Below are positions 24,620 through 35,855 of a stretch of 64,000 bases of DNA, in pieces. The position numbers and the translations under genes are program-made. The notes below the pieces were generated by a model. The model was not told where the DNA came from, made no database searches, and saw nothing but the letters and a program-made list of their open reading frames with translations. Each line of letters starts with the position of its first letter. Position 1 is the first letter of the stretch. Where the stretch lies: contig JAMXSV010000021.1 of NCBI GenBank assembly GCA_027559495.1, forward strand, positions 1 to 64,000, read 5' to 3'. The stretch is from Aurifilum marmelostoma (taxonomy: Eukaryota > Ascomycota > Sordariomycetes > Diaporthales > Cryphonectriaceae).

Positions 24620-25857
24620 CTCTTGACATAGATCTTACTGCGAACGACGACCCCCGTATCACGAGGTAATGGCGTCTGTCTATCATTACGACATAGTTCA
24701 GGTCGCTTGGACGACCGGACAACACCCCCCTCTTCCCCCTTCTTCGGGGTTGGATCCACGGAACCTGGATACCAAGGCGTTTTTAAGGCTTTCCAAGGCA
24801 TCATCATGGTCCTGCAGGGGTTTATTTTTCTTTCTTCCACTGTGTGGATGAATCGGTGGCACGGGGAAATGTGATGGGCTCGACGATGTTACGAGACGAG
24901 ATCAGGTCGGAACCTTAATATTCTACCTACGATCGTTTTGGACACGAAAGATTCTTTGCGCACACATGGCTTGCATGCAGCCTTAGCTTGGCTGAGGTGG
25001 ATATGCAGGGGAAGAGGGAGGATATTCTGAAAGGTAGAGAGAGAGGCGCAGATGTGGTGTGAGAAACAAAAGTGTTCCCTTCTCATCTCTATATATTGCA
25101 TGGAACCTCAAGGTACTGGAGTACATATGAACAGGACTGGTCCTAAGCACCAGGATATTATTTGGGTCATGATGACGACACACGAAGGGCGCAGCAGATC
25201 CCTTTGTTCAAGTGGTGGGCAGCAATGAAAAATGAGATTATACTTGACCAAATTTGATCCCAAAAGACAATGACTTTGCTGCTGCTGCTGCTATTTGGCG
25301 TGATGTGACGGCCACATGAAGTTGGAGGGGGTTGATAGAATAATGCCAAACAAGGCTTTGTCCCAATCATGGACCCTTCTCATGACAAACGAGAGTGGTG
25401 TGAATGGTTCGAGACACACACTTTCCACATCGAGGCTGAACCCTTGAGGAGGAAGCAAAGAACCTCAACCTCTTCGAGGCTCTGTCTTTGTGCTCCTGGT
25501 TTTAGGTTTCTCGCTACTGGTCGATCCTAGCAGCGGACGCGCCCGCAGCGATCTGCCCAGCGGCCCGTAATTGTAGTGGGACCCCAGGCCGTGTGCCCCA
25601 ACGGGGTTGCGGAGCGTTTGCTATTACCGCTACAGGGCTGTATGCCTGTCAAAGTAAACTGGCATTGGACACACTGACCACCGAGCTCCAGTGAAGAGCC
25701 ACCCTTGTAAGGAGGGAGCTCCCCCCTCCTCCACACACGTCTATATCATCTTATCGCCTCTCTTCCTTTAAGCTCTACCCAACCCCCTCCTTCCTTTCCG
25801 ATCACCCTCCTCTTTTTCTTTCTCTCTTCTTCCACACGACCAAACCCGCTGGATTAA
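24407..25857. other. Intergenic region upstream of PER1
   Basis: No gene is seen. It holds a CA repeat at 24584-24617, a short GCT repeat near 25276, and a pyrimidine-rich stretch (about 25745-25850) just before PER1 that is likely its promoter or leader. Confidence 0.55.
24584..24617 (+). repeat. AC dinucleotide repeat, about 17 copies
   Basis: A pure AC tract downstream of the 646-residue gene, probably in its 3' flank. Confidence 0.95.
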
Positions 25858-25872
25858 ATGACGATACGATGA
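25858..25872 (+). promoter_or_regulatory. Four-codon upstream ORF overlapping the PER1 start
   Basis: An ATG at 25858 opens a four-codon frame whose TGA stop (25870-25872) overlaps the PER1 ATG (25869-25871). The frames differ. Such stop-start overlap suits ribosome reinitiation, so translation of PER1 may depend on it. It matters only if the transcript starts upstream of 25858. Confidence 0.55.
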
Positions 25873-27123
25873 TTGTCAGCGCATCGGGCGGGATGACGAC
25901 GGTCCAGGCCCGGCTGCGCGCCTCTGCACTCTGTCTCCTGGTGCTACTACTCTTGAGCGTCGTGGTCGAGGCTTCCGTGGGGGATAGGCTGCCTGAGTTC
26001 CGGGAATGCGTTGAGGTTTGTTTCGTGTTGTACTGTTGCTAGCAGAACAAGGGCAAATAGCTGATTGGGGAAACCTTCAGGTGTGCGAGCGAGAGAACTG
26101 TGGTCCGGGGAAAACGCAGACGCCTATACGTGAGCAGTCTTCTCCGCCTCCTGCTACTGCTGCTATTCTCTCTCTCTCTCTGTCTCTCTCGTCAATATTG
26201 TAGGAAGCTGACCCCTAAAAACCGACCACAGCCCTCCACCACCGCCTCCTCCTCTGGGATTGCCCCGCCGAGTGCGATCACACCTGCCAGACCATCATCA
26301 CCTCCCAGCGCCTAGCGAACTCGCAGCCCGTGGTCCAGTTCCACGGCAAGTGGCCCTTCACCCGCGTCCTGGGCGCCCAGGAGCCCCTCTCGGTGCTCTT
26401 CTCCGCCGCCAACCTCTGGGCCCACCTCGACGGCCTCCGCAAGATCCGCGCCGCCGTGCCCGCCTCGTACACCCTGCGCCCGTACTACGTCGGCCTCGCC
26501 CGCGTCGGCATCGCCAGCTGGCTGCTCAGCTGCGTCTTCCACACCCGCGACCTGCCCCTCACCGAGTCCCTCGACTACCTCGGCGCCGGCGCCAGCGTCC
26601 TCTACGGCCTGTACTACACCACCGTCCACCACTTCCGCCTCGACCGCCGCCGCGGCCCGGCCTCGTCCCTCCTGCGCGCCTGGACCCTCCTCTGCGCCGG
26701 CGCCTACCTCGCCCACGCCGGCTACCTCCTGCTCTGGCGCTGGGACTACACCTACAACATGACCGCCAACGTCGTCTGCGGCCTCGTGCAGAACGCCCTG
26801 TGGACCCGGTACAGCTGGGTCAAGTACAGGAGCTCCGGGCGCGCCTGGGCCACGTGGCCCGGCCTGTGTGTCGCCTGGGTCGTCCTGGCCATGAGCCTGG
26901 AGCTGTTCGACTTCCCTCCTGTCCTTGGTGGGAGCGTGGATGCGCATTGTCTTTGGCATCTGGGCACCGTAGGCCCTACTATTTTGTTGTATAAGTGAGT
27001 ATCTTTTCATCCCTCTCCCCCCTTTCTGTGGATAATTGTGTGTGTTGACCCCGGTGATGTAGTTTTTTGGTCAAGGATGCGCAGGACGATATGGCCGGGA
27101 GCATCGAGCGCTTCAAGGCATAA
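25869..27123 (+). CDS. PER1: PER1/PGAP3-type GPI-anchor remodelling protein
   Basis: Four exons (25869-26015, 26081-26129, 26232-26994, 27063-27123) give 339 residues. Every junction keeps the frame and restores a family motif: FRECVEVCERENCG across intron 1, TPIPLHHRLLLWDCP across intron 2 (donor GTGAGC) and LLYNFLVKDAQDDMAG across intron 3 (donor GTGAGT). An N-terminal signal peptide (hydrophobic to about residue 38) leads to a Cys-rich luminal domain with DCPAECDHTC. Then come VQFHGKWPF and about seven membrane segments. SCVFHTRDLPLTESLDYLGA and DAHCLWHLG are the paired motifs of the CREST hydrolase-like superfamily. Per1 acts in the endoplasmic reticulum, removing the sn-2 acyl chain of GPI anchors during lipid remodelling. 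Intron 2 contains a CT-dinucleotide repeat. Confidence 0.94.
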
Positions 27124-27489
27124 GGTCCCAAAATCCACCTTTTTCTGTTTCTTGTTTTGGCCTACGTATGACGGCTCAGGAATACTTTCAAAGTACTGTC
27201 CGTGTTCAAATATAGGCGCATGGTTCACACAGTCGGCAAGAGGACGAGACTCACTGGCTAGGCTTCGCGAAGAAGAGAATGCTTTCTATAATTCCTGTGC
27301 GATTGATACCCTTTGGTTCCCATATGGAAGGGAGAAAAAAAAACATACATCACAAAATGAGCTATACAAAGTGCTATATAGTACAACACACCGTAGCTCC
27401 TCTCTCTCTCTCCCCCTCTATATCTCTCAACCGCTGTCGCTTCATTCAAGTACCCAAGCAAAGATGAAGGTATTACAACAGTAGAGAAC

Positions 27490-27640
27490 GGTGTTTGATG
27501 CGTCGGTCTTGTGTAAGGTATCCTTGACGATGTTGTCGTAGATAGTGCCGGAGATATCCCGCACGGGCGGGACCGAGCTGTTGAAGAGCGTTCCCCCCTG
27601 TGCGAGATACGGTCCAGGCACTATCCACGAATGACATGCG
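27490..27640 (-). other. Coding-like fragment, possible gene remnant
   Basis: Read leftward, about 50 codons have C-ending third positions and sensible composition (for example GPYLAQGGTLFNSSVPP and DISGTIYDNIVKDTL), unlike the surrounding DNA. No start, convincing splice sites or complete gene could be built. It may be the relic of a lost gene or one exon of an unresolved one. Confidence 0.25.
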
Positions 27641-27661
27641 TGGCGAGGATAACCTGGCAAT

Positions 27662-27686
27662 GCCTACTCTAGTAGCTAGAGTAGGC
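27662..27686. repeat. Perfect 11-bp inverted repeat with 3-nt loop
   Basis: GCCTACTCTAG and CTAGAGTAGGC flank the trinucleotide TAG. As RNA or single-stranded DNA it would form a tight hairpin. No T-tract follows, so it is not a bacterial-type terminator. Confidence 0.85.
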
Positions 27687-27944
27687 GGACGAGGAAGGAC
27701 GAGGCGACGTTACGCGGCGTGACATGACCTACCATCTCTGCTCACGATGATGGCGGGGGTCTTCGTACGGCAGGCCTCTTCTGCGCACGCCGACGTCCTA
27801 GGTCATGTTCGACTTGGACGATCAGTACCTTCAGCAGTTCATCCGAGGGCGCCATGGATGCCGAAATCTCTCGGTCTGTTGTTGTCAATCAAGTCATTAG
27901 CAACCAAATCTCTCTCTTCTTCCCTCTCTCCATACCTTTGCTTC

Positions 27945-30360
27945 CTAAGTACACACGCATTCCTGCAAAGAGAAACTGTAGAGGTTTTTTTGGTTTTTTT
28001 TTTCCTGCTTAGAAGAACCAAACAAGGAGGACGACATGTCTTCGCTCGGATCAAGACTCGTTTCGAGTTGGTGAAATGGGGCTGAACAAAGGGAAGCGAT
28101 GAGATGACAGCAAAATCGGCACCTACTGAATGCTTCCCGGCTCCTCAATACGTTGACCCATGCCTTCTTGAGAAGCTGGTCACCCTGGAGCCGGTCCAGC
28201 GTGGATGGCTGCCCGCGCCGTGGGTAGAAGGGCGACGACGAGCGGAAATATGCTCCATATTTGACGAGCAGAGAACGTTGGAGCTGATACAGCTCCTCGA
28301 GGGCGGTTGCAACAGCGCCAGGCACTAGTAGCAGGTCGGAAGTCAGTAACTTTGTAACAAATTCATTGTGCAAGCGAGCTGACAGGTGAACCAGCTGGAG
28401 CAACAGTGCCAACAAGCATATCGAGATTAAGGAAAAAGATCTTACTGGCAGCATACGTACTCGTCGAGGCGGTATACATCGCGATCTGCTGCCGATAGAT
28501 CAGAATCATCTGCCACAGACACGCCAGAACTGGGACCTCGACACCCTTGATGCCCGTGTTCAGGAACTGGTCCAAGTTCTCTATGGCGTGCCTCTCGGCA
28601 GCGATGAGCTCGGCGACGGCCAGCCATTTCAGTTCCGAGAGCACACTCTCCGGCAAGCACAAGGCGTCCGCGCCCCTTCCGGGGCTCCGGTATGGTCCTA
28701 GGCCGGGCCCTTGCCGCACGAAGAGCGCCTGAGCCCGCAAGATTCGGTGCCAGCTCATCATATCGCAGACATTGTGCAGTAGGTGCCGAGGCGAGACTGG
28801 TGCGGTGTTGCTCTTATTCCTGCCGACTCTTTCAAGCGGAGGAGGTACAGGGAGTGGACGGTCTCGTAGTGCAAAGGTGAAGACACCGATAGCAGCCTCG
28901 AATGTCTGGTGCCGCGCAAGTTCGTGCCGTACCTGCTGCTCAGCCCAGGAAAGAAGTGCGTCGATGAAGGGTCGTCCGTGAGGTTGGAGTCGATAGAATG
29001 TTTCTGGTGATGAGGTGGAGTAACCCGACCAGTTGTCGCCCATCGAGAACGACTGCATGGCGGGTGGCCCAGCTGTCTGCAGTGGCCGAGTACCTATTGA
29101 ACTTCCCGCCGGCCAATTTCCAGCTGTCGTCAAAGGCACGGCAGAAAGATTTGTGGTGAGTGATCGATAGTACTGCTCAAGATTCCAGCTGCCAGCAGGA
29201 GAGAACGAGCTCGTGCCAAAGCCGTATGCTTGGAGAAAGACTGTCAGTTCGGGTGAGTCATCAGGTTCTGGGTCGAAGCCGACGCTGACACGAATAGCAG
29301 CGCTACTTTCTATATAGTTGTTCATGAGCGGGCTTATCTCGGCCAGTTCTGCCTCCCAAACACCTGTGAAAGGTATCGTCAGCGGCTTACAGCTTGTTCA
29401 AAGTGGTGTATGTATGTGTGTGTGTTTGCGTGTGTCTCCGGGAGGGTTCGGATTCTGGAGGTGTCTTACTTGGTTGATCTTCATTCGGCAGCAGCTCGGC
29501 CATTCGCCCACGGTCACATACATGTGGGTGGCCGGGGATATCTCTGGCGCAGAGCGCGCATGGAGAGCCTTGGTCACACTGGAAGATAGCAGAGAGCGGC
29601 GTCAGCTTGAATTGTACTGGATAAGCATGAGGTATGCCAGGAGAGTTCTCACCTCTCTTTTCAAAATCCGACATCGATGGCAGGCACCGGTCTTCCGCAT
29701 CACAGCCACTTTGGAGCGCTGATGTTGCTCGAGTGGATGACTCCGCCCGCTTCTCCTGCTCCCTTCTCTCTTCATGGAGGGAGCAGAGAGTGGGATGTCG
29801 GCGGTGTTGGACTCGGCGGAAGCGGCCCCGAGGGCAGAAAGCATGGGCGGCGAAACATCAACGGGCGGATCCGGGCGGCGACCCATGCGGTGACGACCAT
29901 GAAGCCGGGGGGGAGGCCACAAGCCGCCTGGTAAGTCGGCCTCTTGAGTAAGATCCGGAGGGCGTGCCGGTTGCCCTTCGACAAAGATCTCGGGCGCCGC
30001 GCCGATGTTTTGGAGATCAATCTGCGTCGACCTCAAGGTCTCGAAGCCAGATTTAGGCTGTTGTGTGGCATCGAAGCCATGCTGGTGCGGCCCAGCGTCC
30101 CCTCCCGGCGCGAAGCCAAGAGACGGGACTCTTTGCTGCCGATAGGAAGATACATCAGTCGTTGCCAAAGTCAAGGCTGGCTCATAGCCTTCTGAGACGG
30201 ATGCATCGTAGCCATCTGCTATCGGAGGTCTAAGATATGTCGGCAGAGTCCCCGAGCTGAAGTTATTCGGGTACCACAGACTAGTGTCAGCGGTGCCGTC
30301 CAGCTCTCCGATGATACGGTCGATCTCCTCGAACTGATGCTCGTCGAACGCGGGATCCAT
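27945..30360 (-). CDS. Zn(II)2Cys6 transcription factor with an internal zinc cluster
   Basis: Four exons (29653-30360, 29470-29578, 28446-29363, 27945-28324, read leftward) give about 704 residues. The donors are GTGAGA, GTAAGA and GTAAGA, and the acceptors are CAG, CAG and TAG. The zinc cluster is split by intron 1 and reads CHRCRILKRECDQGSPCALC once joined, with cysteines at 227, 230, 237, 243, 246 and 257. The last spacing (ten residues) is longer than usual. The cluster sits about 225 residues from the N-terminus instead of near it. The following region has long hydrophobic helices such as VLSELKWLAVAELIAAERHAIENL and LACLWQMILIYRQQIAM, as in the middle-homology or activation region of fungal regulators. 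The last 40 residues look less coding-like, so a further intron (GTAGGT near 28133) or a different end is possible. It lies next to a degraded relative, transcribed the same way. Confidence 0.82.
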
Positions 30361-31218
30361 GGTGGCGGGATAAGGCTGCGGGGCGGGCGATCTTCAGCAG
30401 TCCAAACACACGAGGCCTTGTGAGACGTAGATGATGACGAAAGTAGGTGTGTCGAGGATGTGCTTTTATTCGTGTTCAAGGAAGAGAAGAGGTTTAAGTT
30501 CGTTGATCAGGAGATAAGGGCTCCGGTCGCTTTTAGAAGGGCGCCGACTCAACAGTTCTGGAGGGGGGGGGGGAACTATTGCCTTGCGATCCTGTCAAGC
30601 TCGAGTTGTGCTGTTTCGATCTGTTGAGAAAGCCTTGTAGGACTTTTCAGGCTGCGCAGAGCCTCTTCACACCGAGAACACGGGCAACACTGTTCATCAT
30701 GTGTCCCCAAGCGTGCAGGTTCGCCTTAGTCGCAGGGGATCAAACCTGCATGTTGCTGGACCATCACCCTCGAGCCTCGTTGCCGCTAGGCGCAGATGCT
30801 GGGCGGACTGCATATAAAGACATTCCACGCAGCTCCGCCTGGACAGCACAATCTCGAGCAGAGAACACTGAGTAGATCGGGGCTGAGCCCAGGCTTAGCA
30901 AGCAACGACGAGTTGCACTGCATGGACAACGCATACATGTTTCGCACGTGGCCACCACCGCTGCCTCGTCACAGTGGGTGCGAGGGCCGGCTCCAGGAAG
31001 ATGTCACGCGTCGAAAAGTCCTGCCGGGCCCTGCCCAAAATGCGGCGGTCTTGTTCTTTGCTAATGTCTGTAGCGTCAGAGTTTGTTCTCATGTCTGCAG
31101 CCTCAGGCTGTGCTCATGGCTATACCGTCAGAGACGCGTCGGCTACCGGGGGTGAATTGCTTTAGTGAGAAATGCACATGTCAGTGTCCACACGGGCCAC
31201 GGTGAGAGAAAGACTCAT
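30361..31218. other. Upstream region of the zinc-cluster gene
   Basis: No gene is seen. It should contain the promoter of the leftward zinc-cluster regulator. A G-run lies at about 30560. Confidence 0.5.
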
Positions 31219-33053
31219 TCATCTTCCCCGACATCCGCCGCCGCCCTTGATATCTTGGTCCTGTCTGCTAATATAGAACTCTCCGTCTGTGGTGGCAGAG
31301 CAGAATGCTGACTGTCGGCTTTCTGGGGCTGGCTTCGGCTTTGCGCTCGCCTCGATTCCGCGCAGCCTAAAGCAGCCAACAGCTACTAGATTCAGGGCAC
31401 CGTACGTATGAGCAAGGAGCAACTGATCAGAAGCCCTTCTGGATGGGTGAGAACCCAAGGGGCCAGTCCGCTCTGCCACCGTTCGGGCGGACTACTATGA
31501 ACTAGATTCGTTCTCACTTGTGGACCTCGAAGTGTTGTCACTCGTCGTCTAAAGAGACTGTACGTCGCCAAGAAAATGGTCAATGTACAGGGGCCGGCGA
31601 GTCTTGAATTTCGACCGACACGAAGAGAGTCGCGATGAGGCTGTGAACGCATGTCACAAAACACCGTCCAAGCTTCAATAACCATACAAGGGCAGGTTTC
31701 ACCAACACCCTTCGAGAAGATGAGGGCCAGGAAGTAACGAGGTGCTTGCAAAGGCAAGCATTTAAGCCAGAGCGGCACGTTAGTTGATGTCCAGCACACA
31801 TAGACCGCTAACAATTTGATCCGGATGCTGTTCATCGAAAGGGGTCGGCAAAAGGCCCTGGTCAGGGCTGCGTCAATAGGTCCAGGCCAGCCAAGCAAAC
31901 TATTCAGCAGCCAGTATCCACCTGTCTCTGCAGGATCATAGATGGATGTGTGGGGTGTCTGTCTGTTTTTCTCAACACACGAGGCCATCGAGCCGGCCAT
32001 GAGACACTGCACGAACCAGAGAGGGTTTTGTCTTGCTCGGTCAAATCTGGCCTCGCAGTAGCGGCCCGCAGAAGGCGCTGCCGGTACTGAAGAAAAATCC
32101 GACGTGCTTGTGTGGCTTGCAGGATCGCCGAGACCCCCTGCCATAGATCGACCGATGTTCGAGAATTACATAGTGAGTAAGTCCAGAAATTGAAGCGGCC
32201 TTTTTGAGAAATGTTTCCGGGTTCGCCGAGGCCATTGCGAGGTGGAAGGAATAGCTCCCCCCGGGGGCGATGTCTGTCCTGGAAGTACTTCACGTCTGCA
32301 GGTTGCCAAAGTGGACAGCAAGAACGTTTATTTCGGCAAGTCGCGGACAGCGCTGACAGAATTCGGAGAACGTGCCGAGAAGATTGGCTATGGTTGCAAG
32401 ATGATCTCGTTACATGGGTGATGAGACGGGTGCGAGATGGAGGGAAACAAAGTGACGCCTAAGAAAGGAGGTGATGCTGCCGAGAATGGTGTTCTTTGCA
32501 GGCCACCCTCTGCAGCCCCCCTGATCTACCGATTCGGGTGGGTATTCTATCCACCCAGGTCCGAAATCATTCCAGAGGGAGAGGGCGAACGCCGTGGAAA
32601 TCAGCCCAGGCCGGCTCGGAGATACTGTGACATGCAGGACTGTACCTTGCAACGATGTGGAACGTGGAGGTGCAGACGGCGCCATCCATAGTGGTGTAGT
32701 GTGGTGTTGTGTTGACAGAGTTATGTATCCTGGAGGATGATCGGTCTGAACCGGGGTTGCAGCAGAGGTAGTATCGGGTAGGTAAAATGGTATAGGATGC
32801 CGCATGTAAATGGGTGGAGGCGTCTGGTGGAAGCATGGAATGCGGGACGCTTCGAGATGTGCGATACGCGATTCGAGCTGGCTTCTTGTGAAGTCCGCAC
32901 GCTGTTCATGGACCTCTTCCCCGGGCCGCGAGCAAGACAGGCACAAAGCGCCTCGGGAGGAACGGGACGAGCAGAGGGATGACCTGCAGAGGGGGGTCTG
33001 GGGCGAAGATTCGAGTCATGGGCACGGTGCCTGGAGGATACTATTATTAGCAA
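31219..33053 (-). pseudogene. Possible degraded or unresolved fungal transcription-factor gene
   Basis: Read leftward, coding-like pieces lie in different frames. Near 32835-32970 there is CLSCSRPGEEV followed by RSQLESRIAHLEASR, which looks like the end of a Zn2Cys6 cluster and its coiled linker, but the CxxCRxxKxxC half is not found upstream. Near 31590-32050, PLWFVQCLMAGSMASCV, GGYWLLNSLLGW and a LALIFSKGVGETCPCMVIEAW segment resemble the helical middle region of such regulators. No set of splice sites gave one continuous frame. Either it is a multi-exon gene I could not resolve, or more likely a decayed copy. It is adjacent to, and oriented like, the intact zinc-cluster gene. Confidence 0.35.
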
Positions 33054-35855
33054 GGGCTGTCTCAGTCAGGAAGAGGACAGACCACTGAAGAATTTAGCTA
33101 ATAGCGAAAATCTCAGCAGCAGGTACCTACCCGGTCAGCCGGTGTAGTGACTGGGTAATCCCTCCGAGCGTCCCGCGGGCGTTGCGCCCTGGTTACGTGA
33201 ACAGGAGACATGAGCTGTCTCACCACCACTTCGAAGACCTCGTATACGATGTTTGGAGGGCAGAGTGATGGGGCTGGAATTTGGTCCTGAGGCACGCATT
33301 AGCGCCTTTACTTGTGTCTGTGTGGAGATGATGGATTACAGGCATGAAGAAGAAGGGGGGGGGGCAACATCGAAAGCCCGAAAAAAAAAAAACCCCAAAT
33401 GGATGGAGCCAGCCATCTCTCAAGCAGCTCATCTGCACTACCAGGGGGTCGTATTTGTGTAAGCGGATAACATCAATTCTCGTTGGTTGTTGTCCAGAGC
33501 GAGTACATGGTAGGCTGCAAGGCAAGGTACAGTCGTAGACTGCGTGGCTGGCGTGGCACTGACAAAGTTAGTAAGACGTTGAGAATGGGTATGACAGACA
33601 GTAGGGCGGCAAATGCAGATGGCGTGGATGGCACGATGGGTCGGGTCCCGGCACTTTGGGGCTGCTAAAACGAAGCTAGCATTTAGAATAGCTTGGAAGG
33701 GTGTCAAAGTCATGAAGTCAGAAACAAGAGGCGGCCCGACACGAGCACACCCACGAGACTGCGTACATTTTATGTGTGTGATTATGTCTGCGAGGCTGTT
33801 TATGGGTTGGCTCTTTGGGGGGGAGGGTCCGGTAGGGGAAGGAAGGAAGGATAGGCAAGAGCCCCTTCCGAAACTACCATGGCAAACAGAGTAGGTACCT
33901 AGTGATTCCACTGCCCCTTCCCCAGTATGGTACTTTAGGTACCTGCCTGCTGGAACGGTAAGCCTAAGTGCTTTCTGTTCAGGCGCGACTACCTCACTTA
34001 CCCCCGTTGGACCCTTAGCAGATTGGTACTAGAGCAGTTACCCACGCGGTACCTCTCTCTCTAGTGCATCCATAGTAGGTTATTGACCCTGGAAGGTCGT
34101 CATAAAAAGTTCTGCACATGTTGACATGAGGATCTTCCTTTGTACTGTCCCCAGTTCTTGGGATCTTCACAACGCTATCGACCAGTCCGACAGCCTGCTG
34201 ACCTGCCGTCCTCTCCTCGATCCAAGTTGACCTTCAACCAAGACCAGCCCAACTCAACATGGTAGACAAACAAGCACACGACAGTCTGGCGCCCTGCTTA
34301 CCTTTGCACACCCGACTCGGCTCCATGATGCAGGGCTTGGCAGGGCTATGCTCCCCCGCGGAACGGGGCACAACGTGTACACGCAAGCCTAAGTCACCCT
34401 GCTGGTCCTGGGGCAGATCCGGTAATGTGCCTGTATAGACCCTGCACCTACCCATCATGGTGCAGCTTATAGGCGAGCGGCCGAATACGGGCCGCAGCGC
34501 CTGACCTTGAAGGAGAGACGTGTCCAGCTCACATCACAAGCTCAGAAGTCCGCCGCGGCACTTGACCTTTTCTTTCATCCCTCCGTCTCCACACACAAAG
34601 TACACACTGGTGCAGCACAGACGACAGGACAGGACAGGACGTAGCGGCTTGGGGCGGCTGCCAATGTGAATGCTAATTGGTAATGCTGAGGCTGAGGCTG
34701 ATGCGCAATCTGATTTCTGACGCTGATGCTGATGCATGACGTCTGTTCTCCAGCCAAGACAGCAGAGCAGGGTGCACCATACAACCACAGCATTTGTCCA
34801 TGGCAAGTCGATCCACCGAGAAACATCAAACAAACCCCATCAGGATCCCTCATAGCGCAACCAGGACCAAGACACCTCACCCATCAAATCTTTCTGCCTG
34901 CTTTTTGAGTGATTTTGCAGCTCGCTCTGACCCTGGCACACCTTGATCTCCCGCCTGTCACTATCCATTCATCCTTGCTCAGCTGTTGGCGAGGCCGAGT
35001 GGGCCCTCTTCTTTTTTTTTTTTCCACTCCCTAAAGAGTGGATCGGATCAACATCACTTTTCTGTACTTTATGTTCTCCTAGTTCTTTGGTCCCATCCCG
35101 CAGTCCCAGACCAGCAGCCTCCCCCACCTCCACAGCCCTGCTCAGGACGACAATATCGACGGCCCCCCTCCTTCCCCCCCCCCTCCTCCTCCTCCTCCTC
35201 CTCCTCTGCAGCAGCCTATCCTGTGCGTGTACTGTACCACCAAGTACCCATCCATAGCCCATCACCATTCCGTTGCAAGGGTCCTCCTTCAAGCACTTCT
35301 CACATTTCTGTTACACATACAATTGCTCCACCCGAGGCCGCCATCTCTCGTCCGACCCCGAACCAAACCACAGGTTGCAGCCTCCCTGACTGATTCTGAG
35401 TGGCGCCCCCCCCCCCTCCTTTCCCACGTCGCTCTCAGATCCGATCTCCCGGCTGAGGACTCCCAGAGAATCACCGAGTGGCCCCTCCACCACCAGCATC
35501 AGGCATAGTCTCAGAGTGTCTACACGTTCACACCCACACGGAGTGATCCAGGGGGGTCACAACCAACAGTCGACAGTCACAGCACAGTGCCGATCTGACC
35601 CCAGCCGGCCAGAGCGTGCCATTTTTGGCCCCATTATACATATACAGTACATAGTACCTGGCAGTGGGCTCTCTCACTTTCTGTTTCCAGACCACTCACT
35701 GGGTTAGTTTTGTTGTCTCGTTCTCTTTCCTTCCCAGTGACTGCTTTCCGGACCAAGCTCGCCAGCTCCCCGTCTCCCTCTCCATCCCCCTTACACATAT
35801 CTTCAACTTGCCTCATGAACAGGCCCTGAGCCCCGATCCCCCTGCGTCGCTCAAC
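33054..35855. other. Long intergenic region upstream of the DUF8004-type gene
   Basis: No convincing gene in about 2.8 kb. It contains GTAC/GGTACC motifs near 33893-34055, a T-run near 35011, a CCT repeat near 35175-35207, a C-run near 35407 and pyrimidine-rich stretches approaching the next gene. Confidence 0.55.
35175..35207 (+). repeat. CCT trinucleotide repeat in a polypyrimidine tract
   Basis: About nine CCT units preceded by C-runs, in the presumed promoter or leader of the DUF8004-type gene. Such homopurine-homopyrimidine tracts can form triplex DNA and are common upstream of fungal genes. Confidence 0.9.

Larger units (their letters stand above)
27124..27944. other. Intergenic region between PER1 and the zinc-cluster gene
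   Basis: No complete gene is seen. A coding-like fragment on the minus strand (27490-27640) and an 11-bp inverted repeat at 27662-27686 are listed separately. Confidence 0.5.

Noticed and set aside
27662..27686. Hairpin as a rho-independent terminator
   Set aside because: The organism is eukaryotic and no T-tract follows the stem.
30700..31200. Short open frames in the zinc-cluster promoter region as small genes
   Set aside because: None has coding composition, a start context or a recognisable motif.
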